64,000 nucleotides of DNA from assembly GCF_002088275.1 (NCBI RefSeq), contig NZ_AQQS01000007.1:62001-126000 (forward strand), given 5' to 3'. Both the position numbers and the translations under genes were made by a program. Origin of the DNA: Aurantimonas sp. 22II-16-19i. Its GTDB lineage: Bacteria > Pseudomonadota > Alphaproteobacteria > Rhizobiales > Rhizobiaceae. Below, one piece after another: positions 1 through 7,111 of the stretch (positions are counted from its first letter, which is position 1; each line of letters opens with the position of its first letter). Below the pieces are notes generated by a model. The model worked only from the letters and a program-made list of their open reading frames with translations, searched no databases and was not told where the DNA came from.

Positions 1-1
1 C

Positions 2-52
2 GAAACCGATGGTGCGTTCCGGCAATGCGCCGACGACTTTCCGTTCATCTAG
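2..52 (+). CDS. 3' end of an unidentified gene (partial)
   Basis: An open frame enters from the left edge and stops at TAG 50-52, ending in the residues ADDFPFI. Most codons end in G or C, as in neighbouring genes, so this may be the last 16 codons of a real gene running into the window. Too little is visible to name a product, and it could be chance. Confidence 0.3.
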   Translation, partial: ETDGAFRQCADDFPFI

Positions 53-156
53 GAATGTCTCTTCGCCGATACCATAGGCCGCAGATGAGGCATAGTGCCG
101 AGAGGTCTCGCCACGATTCCGGACACGAGCGTCCGGCGGCGCCCGCGGGCGGGCGA

Positions 157-1242
157 TCAGACCGAGGCGAGCCGTCGGCCGGGCTTGGGGGCGCCGGGCT
201 TTCGCGGCAGCAGCACATGGGCGCACAGCGGCTCGAAATAGCGCGCCGACAGCAGTGCGACGACGACCGTGGCGATCATTGGCAGCGTCCAGAAAAGATA
301 GAAGTCGATGAGCCCCGTCTGCTCCAGGCCGTGATGCCAGACGATCTCCAGGAAGAAGAATTCCATGATCGGATGGATGAGATAGATGCCGAAGGCGACG
401 CGGGTCAGCGGCATCAAGGGCTGCAGGATCTCCGTCGATTCGGGCGCCGCGGTCTCGGCCAGCGCGGTGAGGGCGAGCGCGACCACCATCAGCGGCATGA
501 CCAGCGCATAGTGCCAGCCGGCCAGCATCGCCGCCAGGACGAGAAAGGTCGCGGCGAGGCCGGGCCAGTGGCTCTTCACCTCGAACAGCCGGCGCTCGAC
601 GGCGATCGCCACCGCCGCGCCGATCATGAAATCGGCGAGCGCGCGATACGCGCCCATGGAATCGGCGGTCGTCCAGTGGCCGGAGGGGAACCAGCCGCGC
701 AGCGAGGCGACTTCCAGACAGCCGATCCAGACCGCGATGGCGACGCAGAGGCCGCGCAGGCCACCGAATCTCACGACGACGACGATCAGCGGGAACAAGG
801 CATAGGCGAAGAACTCCGCGCTGATCGACCAGGACGGATAGTTCAGCGCCAGCCCGTCGGTGAAGCCGAGCGCATGCAGAATCAGGAGGTGGAAGGGCAG
901 CGCTTCGAGGTCATGGCGCCAGGGATAGTTCGGCGCACCCTCGGCGAAGGCGGCGAGCGCGACCGCGGCGAAGAACAGCGTGATGACGATGTGCAGCGGC
1001 AGCAGCCGGGCGGCTCTGGCGCGCATGAACCGGCCATAGGCGGCCAGATCGCCGACCCGCTCGCGGTAGCGGATGGTGATGAAGAAGCCGGAGATCATGA
1101 AGAACATGTCGAGCAGCGGCAGGAGACGATAGAGCAGCGCCGTGCCGGTCTCGACGCCGTAGGGCGCCCAGAAGACGAAGTGATAGGCCATGATCAGCAT
1201 TGCCGCGACGAAGCGCCAGCAATCGAAAATGCGGAAGTGCAA
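157..1242 (-). CDS. acyltransferase 3 family membrane protein
   Basis: 361 residues resembling the OafA/YrhL acyltransferase-3 family, which O-acylates surface polysaccharides or other envelope glycans. The N-terminus carries the family pattern: an RxxA helix start (CWRFVAAMLIMAYH) with the conserved His on the first membrane segment. Roughly ten hydrophobic segments follow, and there is a conserved-looking SWSISAEFFAY block near residue 140. There is no C-terminal SGNH domain, so it is the short form. Start chosen at the ATG opening MHFRIFDCWRF. It stands alone with a gap to the DUF1289 gene. The acceptor substrate is unknown; the manB/manC genes nearby make an exopolysaccharide role possible but unproven. 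Confidence 0.85.
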   Translation of the reverse strand: MHFRIFDCWRFVAAMLIMAYHFVFWAPYGVETGTALLYRLLPLLDMFFMISGFFITIRYRERVGDLAAYGRFMRARAARLLPLHIVITLFFAAVALAAFAEGAPNYPWRHDLEALPFHLLILHALGFTDGLALNYPSWSISAEFFAYALFPLIVVVVRFGGLRGLCVAIAVWIGCLEVASLRGWFPSGHWTTADSMGAYRALADFMIGAAVAIAVERRLFEVKSHWPGLAATFLVLAAMLAGWHYALVMPLMVVALALTALAETAAPESTEILQPLMPLTRVAFGIYLIHPIMEFFFLEIVWHHGLEQTGLIDFYLFWTLPMIATVVVALLSARYFEPLCAHVLLPRKPGAPKPGRRLASV

Positions 1243-1480
1243 GGCAGACCTCCGTCGGCGGCCAGGCTCGGAACCACGTCGTCATAAACGGCGATCATCC
1301 GGTTCTCTCGTCTTTCGCCGCAGGCCGCAAGGAAATGCTGCGAACGCGGTTAAGCCGCCGGCCCCTGTTCGGGGTTTGCGCCGCCCAGCAGCCTGGACGC
1401 AAGCCCTGCATCGGGCCCGTTTTCAGGGTGTCCCCGCTGCGGCACGTGGGCGGCGGCCACGCTCGCCGGGCGCCGGACCG

Positions 1481-1744
1481 TCAGATGCGGTCGAGCGGAC
1501 AGGGGACGGCCTTCTTGTCGCATTTGCGCCGATAGACCCGCTCCCAGCGCGAGAGGCGGCCCCGCTCGGTGAGCCGCGCGACGAGGGCCCGGAAGAACGC
1601 CTTCTTCTTCGGCTTCTTGTCCAGCCGCTTGAAGCGCTTCTTCTCCGGCTTGGTCATGAAGCAGCCGATGCAGGCGTCTCCCTCGGCGCGGAACTTGCAC
1701 ACGCCGATGCAGGGTGACGGCGCCTTGGCCCATGGTTTCGACAC
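1481..1744 (-). CDS. DUF1289 family protein
   Basis: 87 residues. The N-terminus has the DUF1289 signature PSPCIGVCKF followed by CIGCFMT, giving four clustered cysteines (CxxxC then CxxC), a likely metal or Fe-S site. The rest is a very Lys/Arg-rich tail with two more cysteines, longer than the usual DUF1289 tail. The family has no firmly established function. It is divergently transcribed from the gene at 1934, and the 190-bp spacer holds an Irr-box-like palindrome that could affect either gene. Confidence 0.75.
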   Translation of the reverse strand: MSKPWAKAPSPCIGVCKFRAEGDACIGCFMTKPEKKRFKRLDKKPKKKAFFRALVARLTERGRLSRWERVYRRKCDKKAVPCPLDRI

Positions 1745-1874
1745 GCATGTCTCCTGAAACAGATCTCTCAGGGCTCAAGATGGGTGCCTCGCGGCTTGCG
1801 CGAAAGACGGCTCCGTTCACCCCCTTTGATCCTGTGCGCAGGGCTGCTATAAAGGGTGATCGGAATTGTCAAGT

Positions 1875-1891
1875 TTTAGAATGGTTCCAAC
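1875..1891. promoter_or_regulatory. Irr-box-like palindrome
   Basis: The sequence TTTAGAATGGTTCCAAC fits TTTAGAA-N3-TTCtAAa, which is my recollection of the iron control element bound by Irr in alphaproteobacteria, with two mismatches in the right arm. It lies 43 bp before the ATG at 1934, in the divergent spacer. A second such site lies before dps at 2804. Confidence 0.5.
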
Positions 1892-1933
1892 CTGCCCGGA
1901 CAGGGTGCAGGTCCGGAATGCGAAACGGACGGC

Positions 1934-2443
1934 ATGATGAGCGCAGCACTCGCCTATGCGGAGCCGGTGGAAACCGGTGCCGTGGTTCTTCCCTTCAGGC
2001 GCGGTGGCAGCAGCTCCGAGTGCCTTGGCTCCCCGTGTCCCGGCTCCCAGTGCCCGACTGCGGCGCAACGCGTCCCGCAGCTGTCCGACGAGGATGTCGA
2101 ACGGCTGAACCGGCTGCGCTGGTTCGCCTTGAAGAGCCGCCTCGCGCCGCGACCCGACGTCGAGCGGGCCTGCCTTGTGCTGTCGGCCCAGGCCGGTGCC
2201 ACCGTCGGCGGCCTCGCGACGATCTTCTTCCGCGCCCTCGACGAACATGCCAATCGCGAACTCGCCCTCTATCGCCCCGGCACGTTGCGCCCCTCGGAGG
2301 ACGAGATCTGGCTGCTCCGGCTGATCGCCGCCTGGCAGGGGGGCGAGCGCGAGGCCGGCTCGGCGCTGCTCGCCTGGCGCGTCCGGCCCGAGGGCCGGCG
2401 CTGGCTGCGCTTCCTCGCCGAGGCGATGGCCAGCAGGCTCTGA
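1934..2443 (+). CDS. conserved hypothetical protein, possibly iron-regulated
   Basis: 169 residues with no recognised domain. The N-terminal part has two Cys-Pro pairs (CLGSPCPGSQCP, residues about 30-41). The rest is predicted alpha-helical and rich in Leu, Arg and Glu, with no signal peptide or membrane segment. Two Met codons are adjacent (1934, 1937); no strong ribosome site separates them. The Irr-box-like palindrome 43 bp upstream suggests iron or heme control. Codon usage matches the neighbourhood, so the gene looks native and expressed. I do not recognise the product. Confidence 0.7.
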   Translation: MMSAALAYAEPVETGAVVLPFRRGGSSSECLGSPCPGSQCPTAAQRVPQLSDEDVERLNRLRWFALKSRLAPRPDVERACLVLSAQAGATVGGLATIFFRALDEHANRELALYRPGTLRPSEDEIWLLRLIAAWQGGEREAGSALLAWRVRPEGRRWLRFLAEAMASRL

Positions 2444-2902
2444 GCGCGTGAGGCCGGCATGGTGACAGCCGTTCCCAACCGGCCGGGCCTTCCCCATCAC
2501 CCCTTTTGGACGCCTCGCCGCCATCGCGGGGCCGGCTTCGCACGGCGGTTTGAGCGCGGTCAGCCGGTCCTTCGCCGTGGCCGCCGACTGGCCGGCAAAG
2601 ACGTCCGGCAATACCGGCCCGCCGTGCTCGAGGTTTTCTGGACGGTCTCTCTGCAAACCCGATGGACGGCCTGCGGCGTCGGCCCGCCGGACGTGCCGCT
2701 TGGCGTTCGCCGCCGGCCATGGGCCTGTCGGGATCGGGCTGCGCCGCGGGGCGGGAACGGGACGCGGCAGCGACAAAAATGCGCGCCTCCCACTTCCATC
2801 CTTTTTAGAAGCGTTCTAGATAAGGTGGACCGCACCCGCCGGACGGCGTCGTGCGCCGGAATTGTTCGACGAGATTCGACAAGCAAAACAAAGGAGACTG
2901 CC
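2444..2902. other. 459-bp gap before dps
   Basis: No supportable gene. The right part holds the Irr-box-like palindrome at 2804-2820 and must contain the dps promoter. Long frames through the gap have no motifs and are antisense or off-frame artefacts of high GC. Confidence 0.6.
2804..2820. promoter_or_regulatory. Irr-box-like palindrome upstream of dps
   Basis: TTTAGAAGCGTTCTAGA is an inverted repeat with 13 of 14 arm positions matching TTTAGAA-N3-TTCTAAA. It lies 82 bp before the dps start codon, suitable for control of an iron-storage gene by Irr (inference from the palindrome and the target gene). Confidence 0.55.
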
Positions 2903-3376
2903 ATGGCTCTCGTGGCCGCGAAGATGGAACCCACCGCCAAGGAAGAGATCGTCGAGGGCCTGACCCAGGCGCTGGCGGAGACCGCCGTCGAGACGATGAA
3001 GGCGCAGAACTTCCATTGGAACGTCACCGGCATGGCATTCGGCCCGCTGCACGAATTGTTCCAGAAGATCTACGAGGACCACTTCGAGGGGCAGGACTTC
3101 CTCGCCGAGCGCATCAAGGCGATGGATGCCCATGCCGAAGGCCGCCACAGCGTCTTCCTGTCGCGCAGCGCCATCACCGAGCATGACGGCAAGGCCGACG
3201 CCAAGACGATGATCGAAGTGCTGCTGAAGGATCAGGAAACCCTGTCCTCGACGCTCTCGGCCCTCGCCCAGGTCGCCGACCAGCATGGCGACTACGCCAC
3301 CAACGACATGGCGACCGCCCGCATCGAGGCCCACGACAAGTTCGCCTGGATGCTGCGGGCGCACCTGCGCGGCTGA
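2903..3376 (+). CDS. dps: DNA-binding protein from starved cells (Dps), mini-ferritin
   Basis: 157 residues, normal length for Dps. These proteins form dodecamers that oxidise and store iron with peroxide and shield DNA. The ferroxidase region is visible as NFHWNVTGMAFGPLHELF (His on helix A) followed by EDHFEGQDFLAERI (the Asp/Glu pair of the partner subunit), ending in the usual HDKFAWMLRAHL helix. The start at ATG 2903 is set by the AAGGAG at 2891-2896; the frame is open further upstream but without family residues. It is monocistronic, with a hairpin at 3412-3443 and a strong terminator at 3604-3634 downstream. The Irr-like palindrome upstream suggests iron control. Confidence 0.95.
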   Translation: MALVAAKMEPTAKEEIVEGLTQALAETAVETMKAQNFHWNVTGMAFGPLHELFQKIYEDHFEGQDFLAERIKAMDAHAEGRHSVFLSRSAITEHDGKADAKTMIEVLLKDQETLSSTLSALAQVADQHGDYATNDMATARIEAHDKFAWMLRAHLRG

Positions 3377-3411
3377 GCCGCCTGATCGAAGATCGCTCGC
3401 CGAGCGCGCGC

Positions 3412-3443
3412 GATGCGCCATCCGATCAATCGGACGGCGCATC
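3412..3443 (+). other. long inverted repeat downstream of dps
   Basis: GATGCGCC pairs with GGCGCATC, followed by an A-C mismatch and TCCGAT pairing with ATCGGA around a two-base loop. It lies 35 bp after the dps stop. No T-tract follows, so it could be a 3' stabilising hairpin rather than an intrinsic terminator. Confidence 0.6.
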
Positions 3444-3603
3444 GGCAGTGGTCGAGCGTTCGCCAGAAAGGGCGCTGCCGCAGGGCTGAGCGTGTCGGAC
3501 CCTGATTTCGACACGATCTCCTGTCAGTCTGACCGTCGCGAGCGGGATCGATCCCGGGACCTCGTCCCGGATATCCCCCCGCCTGACCTTCGCTCCATTC
3601 CAC

Positions 3604-3634
3604 CCCGTCGGCCCGGCCGGCGGGTTTCTTTTTT
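3604..3634 (+). terminator. rho-independent terminator, + strand
   Basis: Nine-base stem CCCGTCGGC / GCCGGCGGG (one G-U pair) with a three-base loop, followed directly by TTTCTTTTTT. The T-run is on the + strand, so it cannot serve the - strand manB gene that ends at 3641. It lies 228 bp beyond dps, so it ends either a long dps transcript or a separate small RNA in 3380-3634. Confidence 0.85.
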
Positions 3635-3640
3635 GTGGGC

Positions 3641-5101
3641 TCAGGCGCCGGATCCGGATCGTCCCATCGCGGTCGCTGCCGTGCCGAGCCCCCAGTCGAG
3701 CAGCCGGCCGGCGGCATCGGCGCTCGCCGCCTCGACGTAGCACCGCAGTTCCGGTGCGTTGCCCGAGGCGCGGTAGTGCACCGTCTCGCCCGAGGCCAGC
3801 ACCACGCGGACACCGTCGAGGCGGTCGATATCGGCGACCTCCCCCGCCTCGCGGAAGAACTGCGCACGGAACGCCGCGTCCTCGCCGAGCCGGTCGAGGA
3901 ACGGTCCGCTCTCCTCCGCCGGAACCGCCGTCAGCCGGTGGGCGGCGGTGAAGCCGGCATCGAGCCCGTCGACCAGCTTCGCCAGAGACGTCTTCGTCGC
4001 CACCATTTCGGCCAGAACGGCGAGGATCGGCAGGACGCTGTCGCGGGTCGGCAGCGCCTCGAGCCTTCGCCCGTCCCGCTCGACGGACGAGCCGAGCAGC
4101 AGGCCGCCATTCGCCTCGAAACCGACGACGCCGGCCTCGCCAGCCTGCACGGCCTTCTCCATGGCCGCGATGACGAAGGGGCTGCCGACCCTGGTCCGGT
4201 GGACGGTGGCGGCAATGCCCGAGCGCTCGATCGCCGAACTCGACGTCACCGGCGTCACGATCGTCGACAGCCGAAGGTGATGGGCTGTCAGAAGCCCGAT
4301 AACATCGCCGCGCAGCACCGTTCCGTCCGCATCGGCGACGAGCGGCCGGTCGCCGTCGCCATCGGTCGAGACGAAGGCGTCGCAGCGCTTCTCGCCGGCC
4401 CATTCCCGCAGCAGGGCCAGGTCTTCCGGCCGGTGCGCCTCGGTGTCGACCGGGATGAAGTTCTCCGCCCTGCCATAGGCGATCGTCCGGGCTCCCAGAC
4501 GTTCGAGCACCGCGACGAGGATGTCGCGGGCGACGGAGGAATGCTGGTAGACGCCGACGGTGAGGCCCGCGAGCGCGGCCTCGCCGAAGAACGCCGCATA
4601 GCGCTCGACGAAGGGCGCCGTGACGTCGAGGCTGGCGGCGGGATGCTCCCACTCGGCCATCGCCTCGAATTCCAGAAGGTCGTTCTCCCGGAGCGCCCCG
4701 AAGGCTTCGAGGATGCCGGCTTCGTCCGCCTTGCCGATCTCGCCGGTCGGCGCGTAGAATTTCAGCCCGTTGCGATCGTCCGGAATGTGGCTGCCGGTGA
4801 CCATGATCGCCGGCGCCTGCCGCTCGAGAGCCGCCAGCGCCAGCGCCGGCGTCGGCACGGCGCCGCAGTCGACCGGCTCGAAGCCGGCCGCCTCGGCGGC
4901 GGCGAGGACGAGGCGGGCGATCTCCGGGCTGCTTGATCTGAGGTCCCGCCCGACCAGCACCTGCCGCGACGCCGAGACGGCGTTGTTGACGTCGAGATGG
5001 CGCAGGAAGGCGAGGCTGTAGCCGTAGCTCGGCCAGCCGAGAAGATCGCCGACGAGGCCGCGCAGCCCGCTGGTGCCGAATTTCAGGCTCGACATCATCA
5101 T
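3641..5101 (-). CDS. manB: phosphomannomutase
   Basis: 486 residues of the alpha-D-phosphohexomutase superfamily, converting mannose-6-phosphate to mannose-1-phosphate for GDP-mannose. The N-terminal FGTSGLRG sugar-phosphate loop is present. The phosphoserine loop is the variant TGSHIPDDRNGLK (Ser 104), seen in rhizobial NoeK-type enzymes instead of TASHNP. The metal loop is STDGDGDRPL, and the C-terminal RASGNAPELRCY phosphate-binding motif is intact. It sits 76 bp downstream of manC on the same strand, so the two supply GDP-mannose for surface polysaccharide or glycosylation. Either of the first Met codons could start. Confidence 0.9.
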   Translation of the reverse strand: MMMSSLKFGTSGLRGLVGDLLGWPSYGYSLAFLRHLDVNNAVSASRQVLVGRDLRSSSPEIARLVLAAAEAAGFEPVDCGAVPTPALALAALERQAPAIMVTGSHIPDDRNGLKFYAPTGEIGKADEAGILEAFGALRENDLLEFEAMAEWEHPAASLDVTAPFVERYAAFFGEAALAGLTVGVYQHSSVARDILVAVLERLGARTIAYGRAENFIPVDTEAHRPEDLALLREWAGEKRCDAFVSTDGDGDRPLVADADGTVLRGDVIGLLTAHHLRLSTIVTPVTSSSAIERSGIAATVHRTRVGSPFVIAAMEKAVQAGEAGVVGFEANGGLLLGSSVERDGRRLEALPTRDSVLPILAVLAEMVATKTSLAKLVDGLDAGFTAAHRLTAVPAEESGPFLDRLGEDAAFRAQFFREAGEVADIDRLDGVRVVLASGETVHYRASGNAPELRCYVEAASADAAGRLLDWGLGTAATAMGRSGSGA

Positions 5102-5177
5102 CTCTTCCCGCCTCGAATCGCCCGGTCGATCGGTCTCACGCAGTAGCCGCAGTCGCCCCCAGCTTCAACTGCGGGCC

Positions 5178-6599
5178 TCAACTGCGGGCATAGACGTCCT
5201 CGATCCGCACGATGTCGTCCTCGCCGGTATAGCTGCCGACCTGCACCTCGATCAGCTTGAGGTCGATCTTGCCGGGATTGTGCAGGCGGTGGACGCAGCC
5301 GATCGGCAGATAGGCCGCCTCGTTCTCGTGATAGAATTTCACCGCGCCGTCGATGGTCACTTCCGCGGTACCATGGACGACCACCCAGTGCTCGGCCCGG
5401 TGATGATGCCGCTGCAGGGAGAGCCGGCCGCCCGGCTTGACGCAGATGTGCTTGACCTGGAAGCGATCGCCGATGTCGATGCGCTGGTACCAGCCCCAGG
5501 GCCGGTGCATGCGCATGTGCTCGCCCGCCTCGCGCCGTCCGGCCTTCTTCAGCGCCGCGACGAGGGTCTTCACCTTCGGCGCCGCGGCCATGGAAGAGAC
5601 CAGCACCGCATCGTGGGTGGTGACGACGACGACGTCGTCGAGGCCGAGGACGGTCGTCAGCACCTCTTCGGAACGCACGAAGCTGTTGGTCGTGTCGATG
5701 ACGACGACATCGCCCTCGAGCCGGTTGCCGTTGGCGTCCTTGTTTTTGACCTGGTGCAGCGAATCCCACGAGCCGATGTCCGACCAGCCGAATTCGGCGG
5801 CGATGACGCCGCCGACGCGGGTCTTCTCCATCACCGCATAGTCGATCGAGATCGTCGGCGAGGCGGAAAACGCCGCCGCGTCCAGCCGGACGAAGTCGAG
5901 GTCGCGGACCGCCTTGTCGACGGCCTCGCGTGCCGCGGAAAGGACGTTCGGCGCGAAGTGCTGGAGTTCCTTCAGCATCACCTCGGTTGAAAAGGCGAAG
6001 TTGCCGGAGTTCCAGACATAGCCCTCGGCGATGTAGCCTTCGGCCGTCGCCCGGTCCGGCTTTTCGACGAAGCGTTCGATCGAGCGGGCGCCCTCGCCCA
6101 GCTCCTCGGCCCCCGGATGGATGTAGCCATAGGCGGTCGAGGGATGGTCCGGCGTGATGCCGAGTGTCATGATCCGCCCCGAGGCGGCGACCCGCGAGGC
6201 CTTGCGGACCGCTTCGAGGAAGCCGCCCTCGTCGCGGATGACGTGGTCGGACGCGAGCAGCAGGCAGACGCCGCCGGCCCCCTGCCGCTCGGCAAGCACC
6301 GCACCGACGGCGACCGCCGCCGCGCTGTCGCGGCGCTCCGGCTCGAGCACGATCTCGGCCTCGATGCCGAGGGCGGCGAGTTGCTCGGCGGAAATGAAGC
6401 GGAAGTCGTTGTTGGTGATGACGATCGGCCTGCCGAACCCCTCGCCGACGACGCGCAGCAGCGTCGCCTGGAAGGCCGAGAGGCCACCGTCGAGCAGCTG
6501 GATGAACTGCTTGGGCATCGAATCACGGGACACCGGCCAGAGCCTGGATCCGGCGCCGCCGGCCATGATGATCGGAATGATGGTCGGCGATGGGGCCAT
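5178..6599 (-). CDS. manC: mannose-1-phosphate guanylyltransferase / mannose-6-phosphate isomerase
   Basis: 473 residues, the length of bifunctional type II ManC. The N-terminal nucleotidyltransferase begins IIPIIMAGGAGSRLWP with the GxGxRLWP signature and PKQF a little further on. It has the FVEKP metal/sugar loop. The C-terminal cupin (about residues 350-465) contains RPWGWYQRID, KPGGRLSLQRHHHRAEHW and the His ligands of the isomerase site. The frame is open to 6740, but MAPSPTIIPIIMAGG at 6599 is the natural start because the upstream residues are not family-like. It catalyses GTP + mannose-1-P to GDP-mannose and probably fructose-6-P to mannose-6-P, feeding the manB gene behind it. Confidence 0.93.
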   Translation of the reverse strand: MAPSPTIIPIIMAGGAGSRLWPVSRDSMPKQFIQLLDGGLSAFQATLLRVVGEGFGRPIVITNNDFRFISAEQLAALGIEAEIVLEPERRDSAAAVAVGAVLAERQGAGGVCLLLASDHVIRDEGGFLEAVRKASRVAASGRIMTLGITPDHPSTAYGYIHPGAEELGEGARSIERFVEKPDRATAEGYIAEGYVWNSGNFAFSTEVMLKELQHFAPNVLSAAREAVDKAVRDLDFVRLDAAAFSASPTISIDYAVMEKTRVGGVIAAEFGWSDIGSWDSLHQVKNKDANGNRLEGDVVVIDTTNSFVRSEEVLTTVLGLDDVVVVTTHDAVLVSSMAAAPKVKTLVAALKKAGRREAGEHMRMHRPWGWYQRIDIGDRFQVKHICVKPGGRLSLQRHHHRAEHWVVVHGTAEVTIDGAVKFYHENEAAYLPIGCVHRLHNPGKIDLKLIEVQVGSYTGEDDIVRIEDVYARS

Positions 6600-7111
6600 G
6601 GGAAGTTTCACCGCTTCTGGCTTCGACAGGTTCCGACGGTTGCGTGCCCCCCCCGGCGGGATGGCCGAGGGATACCGTCCTTCGCATCCCCTTTCCATAG
6701 CACGCGGCCGGGCGGGCCCGGAAAACCTGGCGACGATCATGGTGAACGCGATGCGCCGGCGTGCCGAGCGAGGCTCCCGCAGCCCCCCCGATTACGTTGA
6801 ATTCCGTTGCGGAAATTCAAAGAAAGGCGCTACGCTTTCGAAGGATTTACACCGCCGCTGATGTGCCTCTTCTCGGCATGGCTGAGCCAGCGCACCCGTC
6901 TGGGCCTTCCACTGCGGAATGGGCGCCCCTTCCATGGCCGAAGAACGGATCGTCGATGCCAGGACAACGACCTACCGGACCTGCCGGGACGCAGCCGAGC
7001 CGCCGGCCCGGATGCGTCCCTTTCGTCCTTCGCCCCCGCGGCCGCCCTGCGGAGCCCTCCGCCAGACATGCCAAGCCCCCGTACCGACCCCATCCCGTGA
7101 GGCCTGAACCG
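6600..7111. other. 512-bp divergent spacer
   Basis: Lies between the manC start (- strand) and the di-heme cytochrome start (+ strand). It should contain both promoters. A near-perfect inverted repeat, TTGAATTCCG-TTG-CGGAAATTCAA with one unpaired base, lies at 6797-6820 in a locally AT-rich stretch. No gene seen. Confidence 0.5.

Noticed and set aside
2459-2902. N-terminal extension of Dps from 2459
   Set aside because: The frame is open, but the family start and an AAGGAG site place the start at 2903.
3380-3640. A tRNA-like or attachment-site-like stretch after dps
   Set aside because: I could not fold a cloverleaf or find a matching copy; kept only as a hairpin plus terminator.
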